A stretch of 64,000 nucleotides of DNA from Pseudomonas sp. PD9R (GCF_019200975.1 NZ_JAHTMR010000017.1:1-64000), one strand, 5' to 3'. Shown: positions 24,546-32,977, counted from the first letter of the stretch. Notes: generated from the letters alone by a model not told the origin. A program made the numbers and translations.

Positions 24546-25748
24546 TTACGCCACCGGAATCAGCGGGTCAGCCGCAGCCAGTGCAGTGGCACGCTCCGCC
24601 GCCGGTGGGTAGATCCACACGGAATTGATCTGGGTCTTGAGTTCCTTGGCTTCGTGTTTCACCAGTTTCACCTGGCGATCCCAACCCTCTGTGTACACCG
24701 CGCCCCAGGCTCCCAGGTCCAGGCAGGTGACGTACTTGGGCTGGCTATAGACCAACGGGTCGATACCCAGCAGGTCGGCGACAACGTTGTTGCCGGCATA
24801 GCGACCCAAAGCGATGGCGTGCTGGCAGGACATGGCGGCAAAGTTGCCCAGGTCATCCGTCGCGGCATACGCCACATCGCCCGAGGCGAACACATCAGCA
24901 TGGCCACGCACTTTCAAATGCGGATCGACATGCAACCGGCCTTGAGGATCGCGGGTACCTTGCACCTGCTCGGTCAGTGGATTGGCTCGGAAACCGACAG
25001 TCCAGATCACGGTGTTGGACTCGATCCGCTGGCCATCGGCGAGGGTGACGCCGCTGGCATCCACCGAGGCCACGGTCGCGTTGAGAAACCAGTCGATGCC
25101 CAGGTGTTCCGAAGCCTCGACAATCGAAGGACGAATGCCGTCACCCATCGCGGCGGCCACTTGCGGACCGCGGTCGACGACGATCACGCGGATATCGGCG
25201 TTGTCGCCCAGGACGGCACGCAGGCGCGCCGGCATTTCGGTCGCGGTTTCGATGCCGGTGAAGCCACCACCAGCGACCACCACGGTGTTGCGGGCTGCAC
25301 TGGCCGGCAAGTTCTTCAGCGAGTTGATGTGGGCTTCGAGGCGTATGGCGGCTTCGATCTGATCGACGTCGAACGCATGCTCGGTCATCCCTTCGACGGG
25401 CGGACGCATCAGTTGACTGCCAGCGGCGAGCACCAGGCGGTCGTAACTCAATTTGCCTTGGGTGCCAGAGGTGCTGCGATAGCTCACGTGTTTGTTTTTC
25501 TCGTCGATCAGCTCAGCCGAACCTTGTACGAATTTCACCCCTACTGCGCCGAACAGGTCGAGCAGTGGCGCCTTCATGTTGTGCACGTTGGGCTCGTAGA
25601 AACGCGGGCGAATGCGCAGCTCGGCCTGGGGAGCCAAAACGGTGATCTCGATGTCGTTACGATCGTGCTTGTCCAGCAGTCGGGCAGCGCTCAATGCGCT
25701 CCATACACCACCGAAGCCTGCACCAATAATCAAAATCTGCTGTTTCAT
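24546..25748 (-). CDS. Type II NADH dehydrogenase-like FAD/NAD(P) oxidoreductase
   Basis: Flavoprotein of 400 aa of the NDH-2/pyridine nucleotide-disulphide reductase superfamily. FAD motif GAGFGGVWSAL (9-19), NAD(P) motif VVVAGGGFTGIETATEM (about 155-171) and the FAD-contacting VFASGDVAYAATDDLG are seen. NDH-2 enzymes pass electrons from NADH to quinone at the membrane without proton pumping; other substrates are possible for this shorter subgroup. It sits within the two-component cluster, between kinase 1 and the lone receiver, and may be a target of that system. Confidence 0.85.
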   Translation of the reverse strand: MKQQILIIGAGFGGVWSALSAARLLDKHDRNDIEITVLAPQAELRIRPRFYEPNVHNMKAPLLDLFGAVGVKFVQGSAELIDEKNKHVSYRSTSGTQGKLSYDRLVLAAGSQLMRPPVEGMTEHAFDVDQIEAAIRLEAHINSLKNLPASAARNTVVVAGGGFTGIETATEMPARLRAVLGDNADIRVIVVDRGPQVAAAMGDGIRPSIVEASEHLGIDWFLNATVASVDASGVTLADGQRIESNTVIWTVGFRANPLTEQVQGTRDPQGRLHVDPHLKVRGHADVFASGDVAYAATDDLGNFAAMSCQHAIALGRYAGNNVVADLLGIDPLVYSQPKYVTCLDLGAWGAVYTEGWDRQVKLVKHEAKELKTQINSVWIYPPAAERATALAAADPLIPVA

Positions 25749-25974
25749 TGTTTAGCTCCTGAAGAACAATCGAGGGCATTGAAAAGTGCTGCGATTCAAG
25801 CGCGAACGGTTTTACTGATGTCCCGACGTGAATAAATATCGCAACAAGAGGTTGAGTCGGACTTGATCTGGGGAAGATGTTATTCGAGGAGGTTGCATGA
25901 AACACTGCTACAAAGGGTAAGCCCAGGTATGTCTAAGTGTTAGTTGCTTATACCAAGGTATTAATTGCAAAAAA

Positions 25975-26358
25975 TCAGCGTACGCCAGTGCCTCGGTTAA
26001 TTGCTGTTTCGATGCAGGCAATCAACGTGTCGGTTGGAAAAGGTTTTGGTAAAAAAGCAATAGGTTTCATGGTGTTGGCGTTTGGATGGCGTAATGCGTC
26101 AGGGTTTCCACTGATAAAAATGACCGGGATATGAATGCCCATGGACGCCAGTAATTCATACATCTGGATGCCGTCCATGTCCGGCATTTGTATATCGGAG
26201 ATCAAACAATCGGTGATGCCGGGACCTTTGGAAAACAGGAACTCATGAGCGCCGGCATAGGTAAGTACCGTATACCCGCTGGAACGCAATAAACTGTCCA
26301 GTGCCATTCGAACTGATTCATCGTTGTCGACAACGGAAATGATTGCCTCATTGCGCAT
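25975..26358 (-). CDS. Stand-alone receiver-domain response regulator
   Basis: REC protein of 127 aa with no output domain. The acidic pair is DND (11-13), the phosphoacceptor D55 in ISDIQMPDMDG, the conserved Ser in VIFISG, and the Lys in LPKPF. The start is the ATG at 26356-26358; a longer reading begins at 26388 but lacks a good site. It resembles the FixJ receiver class. Without DNA-binding domain it probably relays phosphate or sequesters a kinase, like CheY or DivK. Genes of the FixJ-like regulator and two kinases flank it on the same strand. Confidence 0.85.
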   Translation of the reverse strand: MRNEAIISVVDNDESVRMALDSLLRSSGYTVLTYAGAHEFLFSKGPGITDCLISDIQMPDMDGIQMYELLASMGIHIPVIFISGNPDALRHPNANTMKPIAFLPKPFPTDTLIACIETAINRGTGVR

Positions 26359-26455
26359 CGGTCTGCCCTGCGGTGAAGCGCAAAGCACTAAATGCTGTCC
26401 GCCATCGTTGCAAGATACGCCGTCCTCAATCGATGCACAGTATACGTGCGTATAG

Positions 26456-27109
26456 TCACTTCCTTGAGGCTTGAGCCGAGATTACCTCGGCCATCCGTAC
26501 CAGATCGGCAAACGAACGTGCTTCCATTTTGCGCATGGCCTGGCCACGGTGAATCTTGACCGTGATTTCGCTCAGGCCGATTTCCCCGGCAATCTGCTTA
26601 TTCATCAAGCCCGAGGCCGCCAGGGCCATGACGGTTTGTTCCCGTGCCGTCAGCATGCCGTGGCGTACACGCAAATCATCGGCGTAGCGCTCGGACTCAC
26701 GACGTTGTTTGTCCCGCGTATGGGCAGCGCACACGGCATCGATCAAATCTTGCTCACGAAAGGGTTTGGTCAGGAAGTCGACCGCTCCGGCTTTCATGGC
26801 CCGTACCGTCATCGCGATATCGCCGTGCCCGGTAATGAACACGATGGGCACATTGATTCCGGCGGCGGCCAAGGCGTTTTGAAAATCCAGGCCACTGCTG
26901 CCTTGCAGCCGCACATCCAGCACCATGCAACTGGGCGTGTCCGGTCGCTGGTACTTCATGAACTCGGCAACCGAACCGAACAATTCGATTCGCAGACCGA
27001 TGGAGCGCAACAGGCTGCCGAGGGATTCGCGCAGCGGCGCATCGTCATCGACGATGAAAACGATGGGCTCATTGTGGGTGGTTCTGTTGATGGGATGATG
27101 TTCGTTCAT
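26456..27109 (-). CDS. FixJ/NarL-type response regulator
   Basis: Regulator of 217 aa. The N-terminal receiver has D65 in VLDVRLQGSSG, the conserved Thr in FITGHGDIAMTV and the Lys in LTKPF. The C-terminal LuxR helix-turn-helix covers LTAREQTVMALAASGLMNKQ and IGLSEITVKIHRGQAMRKM. The start is taken as the ATG at 27107-27109 (MNEHHP); upstream residues in frame do not resemble the family. It lies between the lone receiver and kinase 2, and probably is the output of one or both FixL-like kinases. Confidence 0.88.
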   Translation of the reverse strand: MNEHHPINRTTHNEPIVFIVDDDAPLRESLGSLLRSIGLRIELFGSVAEFMKYQRPDTPSCMVLDVRLQGSSGLDFQNALAAAGINVPIVFITGHGDIAMTVRAMKAGAVDFLTKPFREQDLIDAVCAAHTRDKQRRESERYADDLRVRHGMLTAREQTVMALAASGLMNKQIAGEIGLSEITVKIHRGQAMRKMEARSFADLVRMAEVISAQASRK

Positions 27110-27257
27110 TACGTATTCCCAAGGTGTTTTGACATGCAGCCGCCTCCGCGCGGTGTTGATTGCGACGGCGGCTACATTAAGTGCATGCCGGGCTGGAGGC
27201 ACTCATACGTGTGGATAGTCGTTTAATACCTGGGTCTATCCGCTTCAGGCCGTTGCC

Positions 27258-28823
27258 TTAAATGGCCGATGCGTAGCCAGACTCTTCGGCGACCAGCACT
27301 GGCAATGCAAACAGAAACGAACTGCCTTGGCCGGTTTCGCTGGTTACCCAGATTCTCCCGTCATGGAAGTCGATGATCGAGCGGCAAATGGAAAGCCCCA
27401 TGCCCAGGCCGTTCTCCTTGGTGGTAAAAAACGGCGTGAACAAATGCGACAGGGTATCGGCTGGAATGCCCAAACCCTGGTCGGTCACTTCCAGCACGGC
27501 TTCGTTGTCCTTCACCCAGGTTCGGATGTGCAGGGTCCGCCGGGAGGCTGTGACCACGTCCATCGCCTGGCACGCGTTGATGATCAGATTGATGATGACC
27601 TGCTGCAGTTGCACGCGATCGGCGCTGACTTGAGCATCGAAGGTAGCGAGGTCGATTTTCGCCATGATGTTGTGATGGAACAGCTCATGCCTGACCAGAC
27701 ACAGGGTTTGACTGACGATGTCATTAAGCGATTCGCTCTGGCGCAGCGGATCGGACTGGCGCGACAAGGCCCTGACCCGCCCCGTGATCTCGCTCGCCCG
27801 AATCGAGCTGGCGATGATCCGATCCAGTGCCTGGCGTGCTTCGTCGAGGTCTGGAACCGGGCGGCTTAGCCAGTTGTGGCAAGCTTCGCCACTGCTGGTG
27901 ATTGCCGCCAGCGGTTGATTCACCTCATGGGCAATGGAGGCTGCCAGTTCGCCCAGAGATGCTACGCGGGTGACGTGGGCCAACTGAGTCTGGGCGCGGT
28001 ACAGCGCTTCTTCGGCCTGCTTGCTGGCGGTCACGTCCATCAGCGCGCCCAGGTATTCAAAGCCTCCATGCCGGGTGAAGAGCGGGGTGGCGAACATGTG
28101 CAAATGCTTGATTCGCCCGTCGGGCATCAGCAGTCGATGTTTGACCTCGATCAGGCTTTCATGGCGCGCAGCCTTGTCGAAACCGGCCAGCACCAATGGC
28201 AGGTCATCGGGGTGAGTGCGCGCCAGGAACAATGAAACTGTAGCGGGCATGCCCGCCGGGTACTCGAGGATCCGTGCCGCTTGCTCCGACCAGCCCATAC
28301 TCCCGAGGTCTGCGCGAAAGCCAAAGCAAGCTGTCTGGGTCAGGCGCTGGGCACCCACCATATAAACTTCCTTGTGGCGCAGTCGGTCGGAGACTTGCTT
28401 GCTGCGCAGCGCCAGAAAGGTAATCGCCGCCAGCACTGTCAGACTGCGCAGCAATTCGGTCGTCGATTCCCAGCGCTGAAAAACGCCCTGATAAAGGAAT
28501 ATCGAAGTCAGCACCAACATGCACGACAACGCGACGACGATCACCGCGCTGATCGAAAACAGGTTGATCGCCATCAGCAACAGCGCGATGTAAAACGTCG
28601 TGGTGGCGAGGTCGGTCCGGGTTTCGGTATTGATCAATATTCCATACGCGACAATCAGAGCCATCAGCCACACCAGTGCGTTTTCCAGCGCGTTGGGGCC
28701 GAGGGCAATCAAGAAGCGAGAAGTCCTTTGGCCGCAGTTGTACAGCATCTTGCTGCAAGTTCCTTTTAGAAAGGGAGGCGCGTTGCGTGCGTTGGCAGGC
28801 TGGTTTGTTTTGATTTCGATCAT
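27258..28823 (-). CDS. FixL-like sensor histidine kinase, paralogue 2
   Basis: Kinase of 521 aa with the same architecture as kinase 1: membrane domain (about 37-138), PAS (about 155-270), H299 in SIAHEVNQPL, and a HATPase domain (NLIINACQAM, GLGIPADTL, GLGMGLSICR). It differs by a longer N-terminus of about 30 residues. The linker (EYPAGMPATVSLFLARTHPDD) and PAS core (GALMDVTASKQAEEALYRAQ) show that it arose by duplication with kinase 1. It is first in the minus-strand cluster, followed by the FixJ-like regulator after about 150 bp. Confidence 0.9.
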   Translation of the reverse strand: MIEIKTNQPANARNAPPFLKGTCSKMLYNCGQRTSRFLIALGPNALENALVWLMALIVAYGILINTETRTDLATTTFYIALLLMAINLFSISAVIVVALSCMLVLTSIFLYQGVFQRWESTTELLRSLTVLAAITFLALRSKQVSDRLRHKEVYMVGAQRLTQTACFGFRADLGSMGWSEQAARILEYPAGMPATVSLFLARTHPDDLPLVLAGFDKAARHESLIEVKHRLLMPDGRIKHLHMFATPLFTRHGGFEYLGALMDVTASKQAEEALYRAQTQLAHVTRVASLGELAASIAHEVNQPLAAITSSGEACHNWLSRPVPDLDEARQALDRIIASSIRASEITGRVRALSRQSDPLRQSESLNDIVSQTLCLVRHELFHHNIMAKIDLATFDAQVSADRVQLQQVIINLIINACQAMDVVTASRRTLHIRTWVKDNEAVLEVTDQGLGIPADTLSHLFTPFFTTKENGLGMGLSICRSIIDFHDGRIWVTSETGQGSSFLFALPVLVAEESGYASAI

Positions 28824-29133
28824 GCGCGCCTCGGTTTTTATTCGGGCTAGGAGCAGAGAATCGGGTCCCTATCGTAGAAGCACGGGTTCCGCTGCGGTTA
28901 GGACAAAAAACCCGAATTATCTGCCATCAATCTGATCTGGCAACATGCCGGCCTGAGCGCGTAACCCATTCATTAAATTGGCTTTTCAGGTCATCTCTAT
29001 ACTCAAGTATTAACGCGTTCATCTAACGCATGATCGTGATGTCCGCATGGACGGCAGACGATTTTCAGCGGCGCGCATAACCTGTTCCTGCACCTCTGAA
29101 CTCCTCATTGGCCGCGTGCCGAGTAACGAACTC
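28824..29133. other. Intergenic region between divergent kinase 2 and LysR genes
   Basis: About 310 bp without a supported gene. A GAGG site precedes the kinase start at 28823. A repeat of TAACGCG/TAACGCA with a T-N11-A-like layout at about 29009-29030 could be a LysR site ahead of the gene at 29134; this is weak. Otherwise nothing recognised. Confidence 0.5.
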
Positions 29134-30108
29134 ATGAACAGAAATGACTTGCGTCGTGCCGACATCCATTTGCTGGTGGTCTTCGAGACGATGATGCATG
29201 AGCGCAATGTCAGCCGTGTCGGCGAGAAGTTGTTTCTCGGACAGCCCACCATCAGTGGTGCGCTGAGCCGTTTGCGCTTGCTGTTCGATGACCCGTTGTT
29301 CATACGTTCAGGGCGGGTGATGGAGCCCACCGCAAGGGCCGAGGAAATCTTTGCCAACCTGGCACCGGCGCTTGATGGCATTGCGGCTGCGTTGAGTCGC
29401 TGCCAATCGTTCGACCCGCGTACCAGTGAGGCCACTTTTCATCTGGGTTTGTCCGACGATGTCGAATACGCGCTGCTGCCACGCCTGTTACGGCAACTGC
29501 GTGTCGAGGCGCCGAACATCACGTTGGTCGTGCGTCGCGTCGACCAGCGGCAGATGTCACAGATGTTGCTTGGCGGCGACATCTCCCTGGGCATCAGCCA
29601 TACCCTTGAGTTGCCAGCGAACTCGCGGCGCAAGGGATTGCGACCGATTCGCCCGATGTTGCTGCGGGCCGATAGTCAGCCTGGCCCATTGGGGCTGGAT
29701 GAGTTCTGCCGTCGCCCCCATGCCATGGTGTCGTCAATGGGCCATGCCCTGGATGACACGGATCACGCCTTGAGCCGAGTGGGCCTGCAACGCAAAGTCG
29801 TGCTGAGCGTCCCGCAGTTCAGTGCGCTGCCGGTGTTGCTGGCGCAAAGTGACCTGCTGGCGATCGTGCCGGATTACGTGGCGAAGGCGATGGCCTCTGC
29901 GGCGGGAATGAGGGCTGAACCGGCACCGCTGGTGCTGCCGGTGCAGGAACTTTCGATGGTCTGGCGCGCCACCGTGCATAACGATCCGGGCGAGCGCTGG
30001 TTACGTTTGCGCTGTCGAGCTTGTTTCTGCGAGCCGGTCGAATTGCAGGTGGTGCGGAAATCTCGACCGGCGCGGCACGATGATCAGGCTTTACTGGCAG
30101 CCAGATAA
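29134..30108 (+). CDS. LysR-family regulator (NodD/LeuO-like group)
   Basis: LTTR of 324 aa. The helix-turn-helix segment is HLLVVFETMMHERNVSRVGE and LFLGQPTISGALSRLRLLF, followed by DDPLFIRSGRVMEPTARA, the pattern of the NodD/LeuO subgroup with a strong recognition helix. The effector domain follows beyond residue 95. The ATG at 29134 is chosen because MNRNDLRRADIHLL is the usual start of this group; the open frame extends upstream without a signal. Target unknown. Its 3' end overlaps the convergent SnoaL-like gene by 25 bp. Confidence 0.85.
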   Translation: MNRNDLRRADIHLLVVFETMMHERNVSRVGEKLFLGQPTISGALSRLRLLFDDPLFIRSGRVMEPTARAEEIFANLAPALDGIAAALSRCQSFDPRTSEATFHLGLSDDVEYALLPRLLRQLRVEAPNITLVVRRVDQRQMSQMLLGGDISLGISHTLELPANSRRKGLRPIRPMLLRADSQPGPLGLDEFCRRPHAMVSSMGHALDDTDHALSRVGLQRKVVLSVPQFSALPVLLAQSDLLAIVPDYVAKAMASAAGMRAEPAPLVLPVQELSMVWRATVHNDPGERWLRLRCRACFCEPVELQVVRKSRPARHDDQALLAAR

Positions 30109-30512
30109 GCACCGAGGCGCTTGCCCATTTCCTCGCCCAGCGCCTGCAAGCCACTGAGCGGTCGGACCATCACCTCGAAATCAACGATTTTTCCCTGCTC
30201 ATTGAAGCGGATCATGTCGATGCCCTTGAGCTGTTTTTCGCCGACCTTGGCGCTGAATTCCAGCACGACATTCAAGCCATCGGCGCTCGCCAGTTCACGG
30301 TGGTAGGTGAAGTCTTCGAACACCTGACACACCGTGTTGAGGATCATCGACACCACCGGCGCTCCCGGGTACGGCGTGTGCGCCATCGGTGAACGGAACA
30401 CCGCTTGTGGGTCGAGCAATTCGGGTAAGGCTTTCAAGTCGCCGGTGCGGATCATGGCGTGCCACTGGCTCAAAGATTCTGCGGCGTGTGGGTTTAGTTT
30501 CAGTTCAGACAT
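30084..30512 (-). CDS. SnoaL-like nuclear transport factor 2 family protein
   Basis: Protein of 142 aa with the NTF2/SnoaL alpha+beta cone fold. It contains WHAMIRTGDLKALPELLDPQ and FRSPMAHTPYPG, then VVLEFSAKVGEKQLKGIDMI and FNEQGKIVDFEVMVRPLSGL, typical of SnoaL-like domains. Members are enzymes or ligand binders in polyketide or steroid chemistry, but most bacterial copies are of unknown function. The ATG at 30510-30512 follows CAGGAGTTG, a good ribosome site. Convergent with the LysR gene. Confidence 0.85.
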   Translation of the reverse strand: MSELKLNPHAAESLSQWHAMIRTGDLKALPELLDPQAVFRSPMAHTPYPGAPVVSMILNTVCQVFEDFTYHRELASADGLNVVLEFSAKVGEKQLKGIDMIRFNEQGKIVDFEVMVRPLSGLQALGEEMGKRLGAYLAASKA

Positions 30513-30592
30513 GTTCAACTCCTGTTTTTTGTTGTTGTTCAAACTGCGGTTTCAGCAAAACCCCGGGCAATGACTTGCGCAGCATCGTCTGC

Positions 30593-31261
30593 TCAGACAC
30601 TGTAGATCGCCGGGCCCGGATGAAAGCCGTCGCGCGCCATCGAACCGGCCACTGGCGCCAACCGGGTTGTCAGCATCCTACAGTGATCCTTGCTCGCCGC
30701 CAGTTCGGCAAGCTGCCTATTGAAACGCGCCGCCCGGTTACCCAGATACCAGCGCAGCGGTTGCGGTAACGCGGGAAACAGATGCATCGGCGGGAGCGGG
30801 GAGACGACAATCTGCTTCGCTTCGAACTTGCTGCGCAGTACTTCCATCAAATGCCGTTGCCGGGCGATCCATTGATCAGCCGACAATGAGCTCGTGACAT
30901 CGTTGACGCCGATGGACAGCAACACCGCATCGAAGGGTTGCGCAGCTTGCTGTCCGAGGCGTTCCAACAACGCTTGTGAATCCAGGCCAGACCTGGCCCA
31001 GAGCGTCCACTCGACCTGGTAGTCCTTGGCTAATCGGTTGACCAACTGTCCGCTCAGGGCCTCGGCCTGGGTCGAGGCCCCCACACCGGCAGCGGCACTG
31101 TCGCCCAGAATCAACATACGCAAAACATTGCCACTGCCGGCCACACCTGTGCGTTCGCCCTCGGCTTCGGGCAGTTTCGGCGTGACCCGACGGGTGTACG
31201 CACCCTGGATCAGCAATACAGGGCCAAGCAGGATTTTGGCCAGCGCTTCAGTTTTGCTCAT
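30593..31261 (-). CDS. SGNH/GDSL-family esterase or lipase
   Basis: Hydrolase of 222 aa. Block I is ILGDSAAAGVG with catalytic S55, block III is SIGVNDVTS with the oxyanion Asn, and block V is DGFHPG with the Asp-His pair near the C-terminus. The N-terminus has a hydrophobic stretch (LAKILLGPVLLIQGAY) that may anchor it to the membrane. Substrate unknown; members deacylate lipids, esters or polysaccharide acetyl groups. It is the last gene before the duplicated repeat-protein locus. Confidence 0.88.
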   Translation of the reverse strand: MSKTEALAKILLGPVLLIQGAYTRRVTPKLPEAEGERTGVAGSGNVLRMLILGDSAAAGVGASTQAEALSGQLVNRLAKDYQVEWTLWARSGLDSQALLERLGQQAAQPFDAVLLSIGVNDVTSSLSADQWIARQRHLMEVLRSKFEAKQIVVSPLPPMHLFPALPQPLRWYLGNRAARFNRQLAELAASKDHCRMLTTRLAPVAGSMARDGFHPGPAIYSV

Positions 31262-31307
31262 GTCGGGGCCACAGAAGGGAACTCTAGATTCGCTTAATTA
31301 GCATCCA

Positions 31308-31342
31308 CAAAAAAGCCTGCTGATCAGGTCGGGATTTTTTAT
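31308..31342 (-). terminator. Degenerate terminator, third copy of the repeat-gene terminator
   Basis: GCCTGCTGATCAGGTCGGG flanked by AAAAAA and TTTTTT. It matches the terminators at 31480-31510 and 33090-33120 in core (CTGATCAGG.CGGG) and flanks but carries mismatches in the stem. No gene precedes it now on either strand within its transcript, so it looks like a leftover of a further copy of the locus. Confidence 0.55.
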
Positions 31343-31360
31343 TGCATGCGTGGGGTGATT

Positions 31361-31450
31361 GAAGATCAAAAGATCGCAGCCTTCGGCAGCTCCTACATTA
31401 ACCGCGTTCCCCTGTAGGAGCTGCCGAAGGCTGCGATCTTTTGATCTTCA
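31361..31450. repeat. REP pair, family A, reversed orientation
   Basis: Arms GATCAAAAGATCGCAGCCTT and TGTAGGAGCTGCCGAAGGCT, CTTCGG variant, with a short spacer. The same pair recurs at 32978-33058 in the same position relative to the second repeat-protein gene, so it was copied with the duplication. Confidence 0.9.
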
Positions 31451-31479
31451 GTCACCCGTAACCAATAATCGCAGGCATG

Positions 31480-31510
31480 AAAAAACCCGGCTGATCAGGC
31501 CGGGTTTCTT
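31480..31510 (-). terminator. Terminator of the short repeat-protein gene
   Basis: AAAAAACCCGGCTGATCAGG followed by CCGGGTTTCTT: stem CCCGGC/GCCGGG with loop TGATCAG. It lies about 25 bp beyond the stop of the gene at 31535 and is the copy of the terminator at 33090-33120. Confidence 0.85.
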
Positions 31511-31534
31511 GGGTTTTGCGGTGCGGCGATGTAT

Positions 31535-31741
31535 TTAGGCGACGGTGTTGCCTTGCAGACGCTCGGAGCCATCGGCGGCGACGCGGTTTTCAATCAGGCG
31601 GTCAGAACCACCTTCAGCCACACGACTTTCAATCAGACGATCCGAGCCGCCTTCAGCGACTACAGGTTGAGCCGAGGTAGCGGCGAAAGCGTTCACTGCG
31701 AAGATCGAGAAAGCGATGCTGAGGATGGTTTGGCGTTTCAT
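31535..31741 (-). CDS. Short secreted protein of three 13-residue repeats
   Basis: Protein of 68 aa. Signal peptide MKRQTILSIAFSIFAVNAFA is followed by TSAQPV and three 13-residue units: VAEGGSDRLIESR, VAEGGSDRLIENR and VAADGSERLQGNT, then VA. It is a shorter paralogue of the protein at 33148, with the same signal peptide apart from one residue after it. The GGSDRL/DGSDRLQGN motif recalls RTX beta-roll repeats, but the period is 13, not 9. Small proteins of this type occur in other fluorescent pseudomonads as far as I recall; function unknown. Own upstream and terminator sequences are part of the duplicated segment. Confidence 0.8.
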   Translation of the reverse strand: MKRQTILSIAFSIFAVNAFAATSAQPVVAEGGSDRLIESRVAEGGSDRLIENRVAADGSERLQGNTVA

Positions 31742-31860
31742 GATCGTGTGCTCCGGGGGTGTTATTGGTTGGTATGGAGCTGATGTTACGCCGTGGATTT
31801 TTTAAGAGAACTTCATTGAGTTAATGGTGACTATTGACTTAGTCAATGACCCGAAATCCG

Positions 31861-31950
31861 TTGGAGCCGAGCTTGCTCGCGATGAGCCGGCATATTCAAC
31901 ATTGATGTCGATTGACATAACGCTTGCGCGAGCAAGCTTTGCTCCTGCAC
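31861..31950. repeat. REP doublet, family B
   Basis: Inverted arms GAGCCGAGCTTGCTCGCGATG and GCGCGAGCAAGCTTTGCTCC around a central CATTGATGTCG. Located between the short repeat-protein gene and the chorismate mutase. Confidence 0.8.
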
Positions 31951-31959
31951 GGGCCAATT

Positions 31960-32541
31960 TCACCCTTCCTGGTCCGTGATGCACAACTCGCCGGTGGCAC
32001 GAATCAGTGCCTGACCATGCAGGGCATCCCTGATCAGGCTGGAGCGTTGTTGAGCCAGCCAGACCGGGCATTCCGGGTCAACGCGATAGGGTTGGAAGTC
32101 GGCATATTGCTGTAACAGACGGTTTTGCAACTCATCCAGTTTTGGCCTGATCTGATTGAGGTCCGGTCGTGGCATGTCAGGTGCCTTGCGTGCCGCTTGC
32201 CATTGCGCGAGCAGCCCGTATTGCACCAGTTTGTTGGCCTCTATCTGTGCGGCGACCAGGTCGGCGGCTTCGTCCGGGTCGAGTTTGCGTTCGGCCGCCT
32301 GCTTCCTGGCATTGGCGATGACCTGCGCTTCGCGAGTCGTGTCCTGGATCGGCTTGCCACTGTCCCACTTGGTCAGCGCTACCAGATCGGCAAGGTCCAG
32401 GCGCTCGCTGATCGTCGACAGCAAGGGTTGCAAGGTATCAGGTGCCGGGGAGGGTGTGGCGGCCTGTGCGCCGCCCGCGAGTAAACCGAACAGGGCGCAG
32501 GTCAGCAGTTGCGGCAGGCGTAAGCAGTGAAACATGGGCAA
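31960..32541 (-). CDS. aroQ: Periplasmic chorismate mutase (gamma-class AroQ)
   Basis: Exported enzyme of 193 aa converting chorismate to prephenate. Signal peptide LLTCALFGLLAGGAQAA is followed by the AroQ-gamma core: ISERLDLADLVALTKWDSGK, DTTREAQVIANARKQA and AAQIEANKLVQYGLL. Conserved active-site residues (R in ISERL, K in TKWDSGK, R and E in TREAQV, Q/E in AQIEANK) are in place. The location of substrate in the periplasm is a known puzzle for this class. It lies between the two copies of the secreted repeat protein. Confidence 0.92.
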   Translation of the reverse strand: MPMFHCLRLPQLLTCALFGLLAGGAQAATPSPAPDTLQPLLSTISERLDLADLVALTKWDSGKPIQDTTREAQVIANARKQAAERKLDPDEAADLVAAQIEANKLVQYGLLAQWQAARKAPDMPRPDLNQIRPKLDELQNRLLQQYADFQPYRVDPECPVWLAQQRSSLIRDALHGQALIRATGELCITDQEG

Positions 32542-32616
32542 ACCTCATAAACACGGGATTCACAATCAGTAGATATGTAGCACAGGTGCGGCCACGTAAC
32601 GAGAGGCTGGCAGATT

Positions 32617-32916
32617 TCAACGAGGCGCGGTTTCAATCAGCAATCGCTCGATTTGCGCCAACTCCCAGGTGCTGAGCAAGCTGACCGGGTCGGTGCCATA
32701 ACGTTGTAATCCATCGAATTGGTCATGACCGTCCGGGCGTTGGCAACTCTGGCAGTGGTGCAAGTGAGTTCCGTCAAAATCGAGGCTCAGCAACCAGCCT
32801 TCGATGTCGACCTGCACCTGGCCCGGCGTCGGCTGTTGGTCGAGGCGCTTGAGTGTGCGGATGCCCATGGCTGCGTCGCGCAGTTGCTGGTAAATCTCGC
32901 GGGCGGTGAGTGGCAC
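32617..32916 (-). CDS. Conserved hypothetical protein (99 aa)
   Basis: Protein of 99 aa starting at a GTG (32914-32916) with CCGGAGAC 5 nt upstream: VPLTAREIYQQLRDAAMGIR. The middle segment holds CQSC with two nearby His (LHHCQSCQRPDGHDQ), which may bind a metal, preceded by WLLSLDFDGTHL. It resembles a small protein family common in pseudomonads, with no known role that I can name. Upstream of the chorismate mutase on the same strand, 75 bp apart, so they may be co-transcribed. Confidence 0.7.
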   Translation of the reverse strand: MPLTAREIYQQLRDAAMGIRTLKRLDQQPTPGQVQVDIEGWLLSLDFDGTHLHHCQSCQRPDGHDQFDGLQRYGTDPVSLLSTWELAQIERLLIETAPR

Positions 32917-32977
32917 GTATGTCTCCGGTGATTTCGTGGCATGGGGCGCACAGAATAAACGAGGTCGATGGATTACA

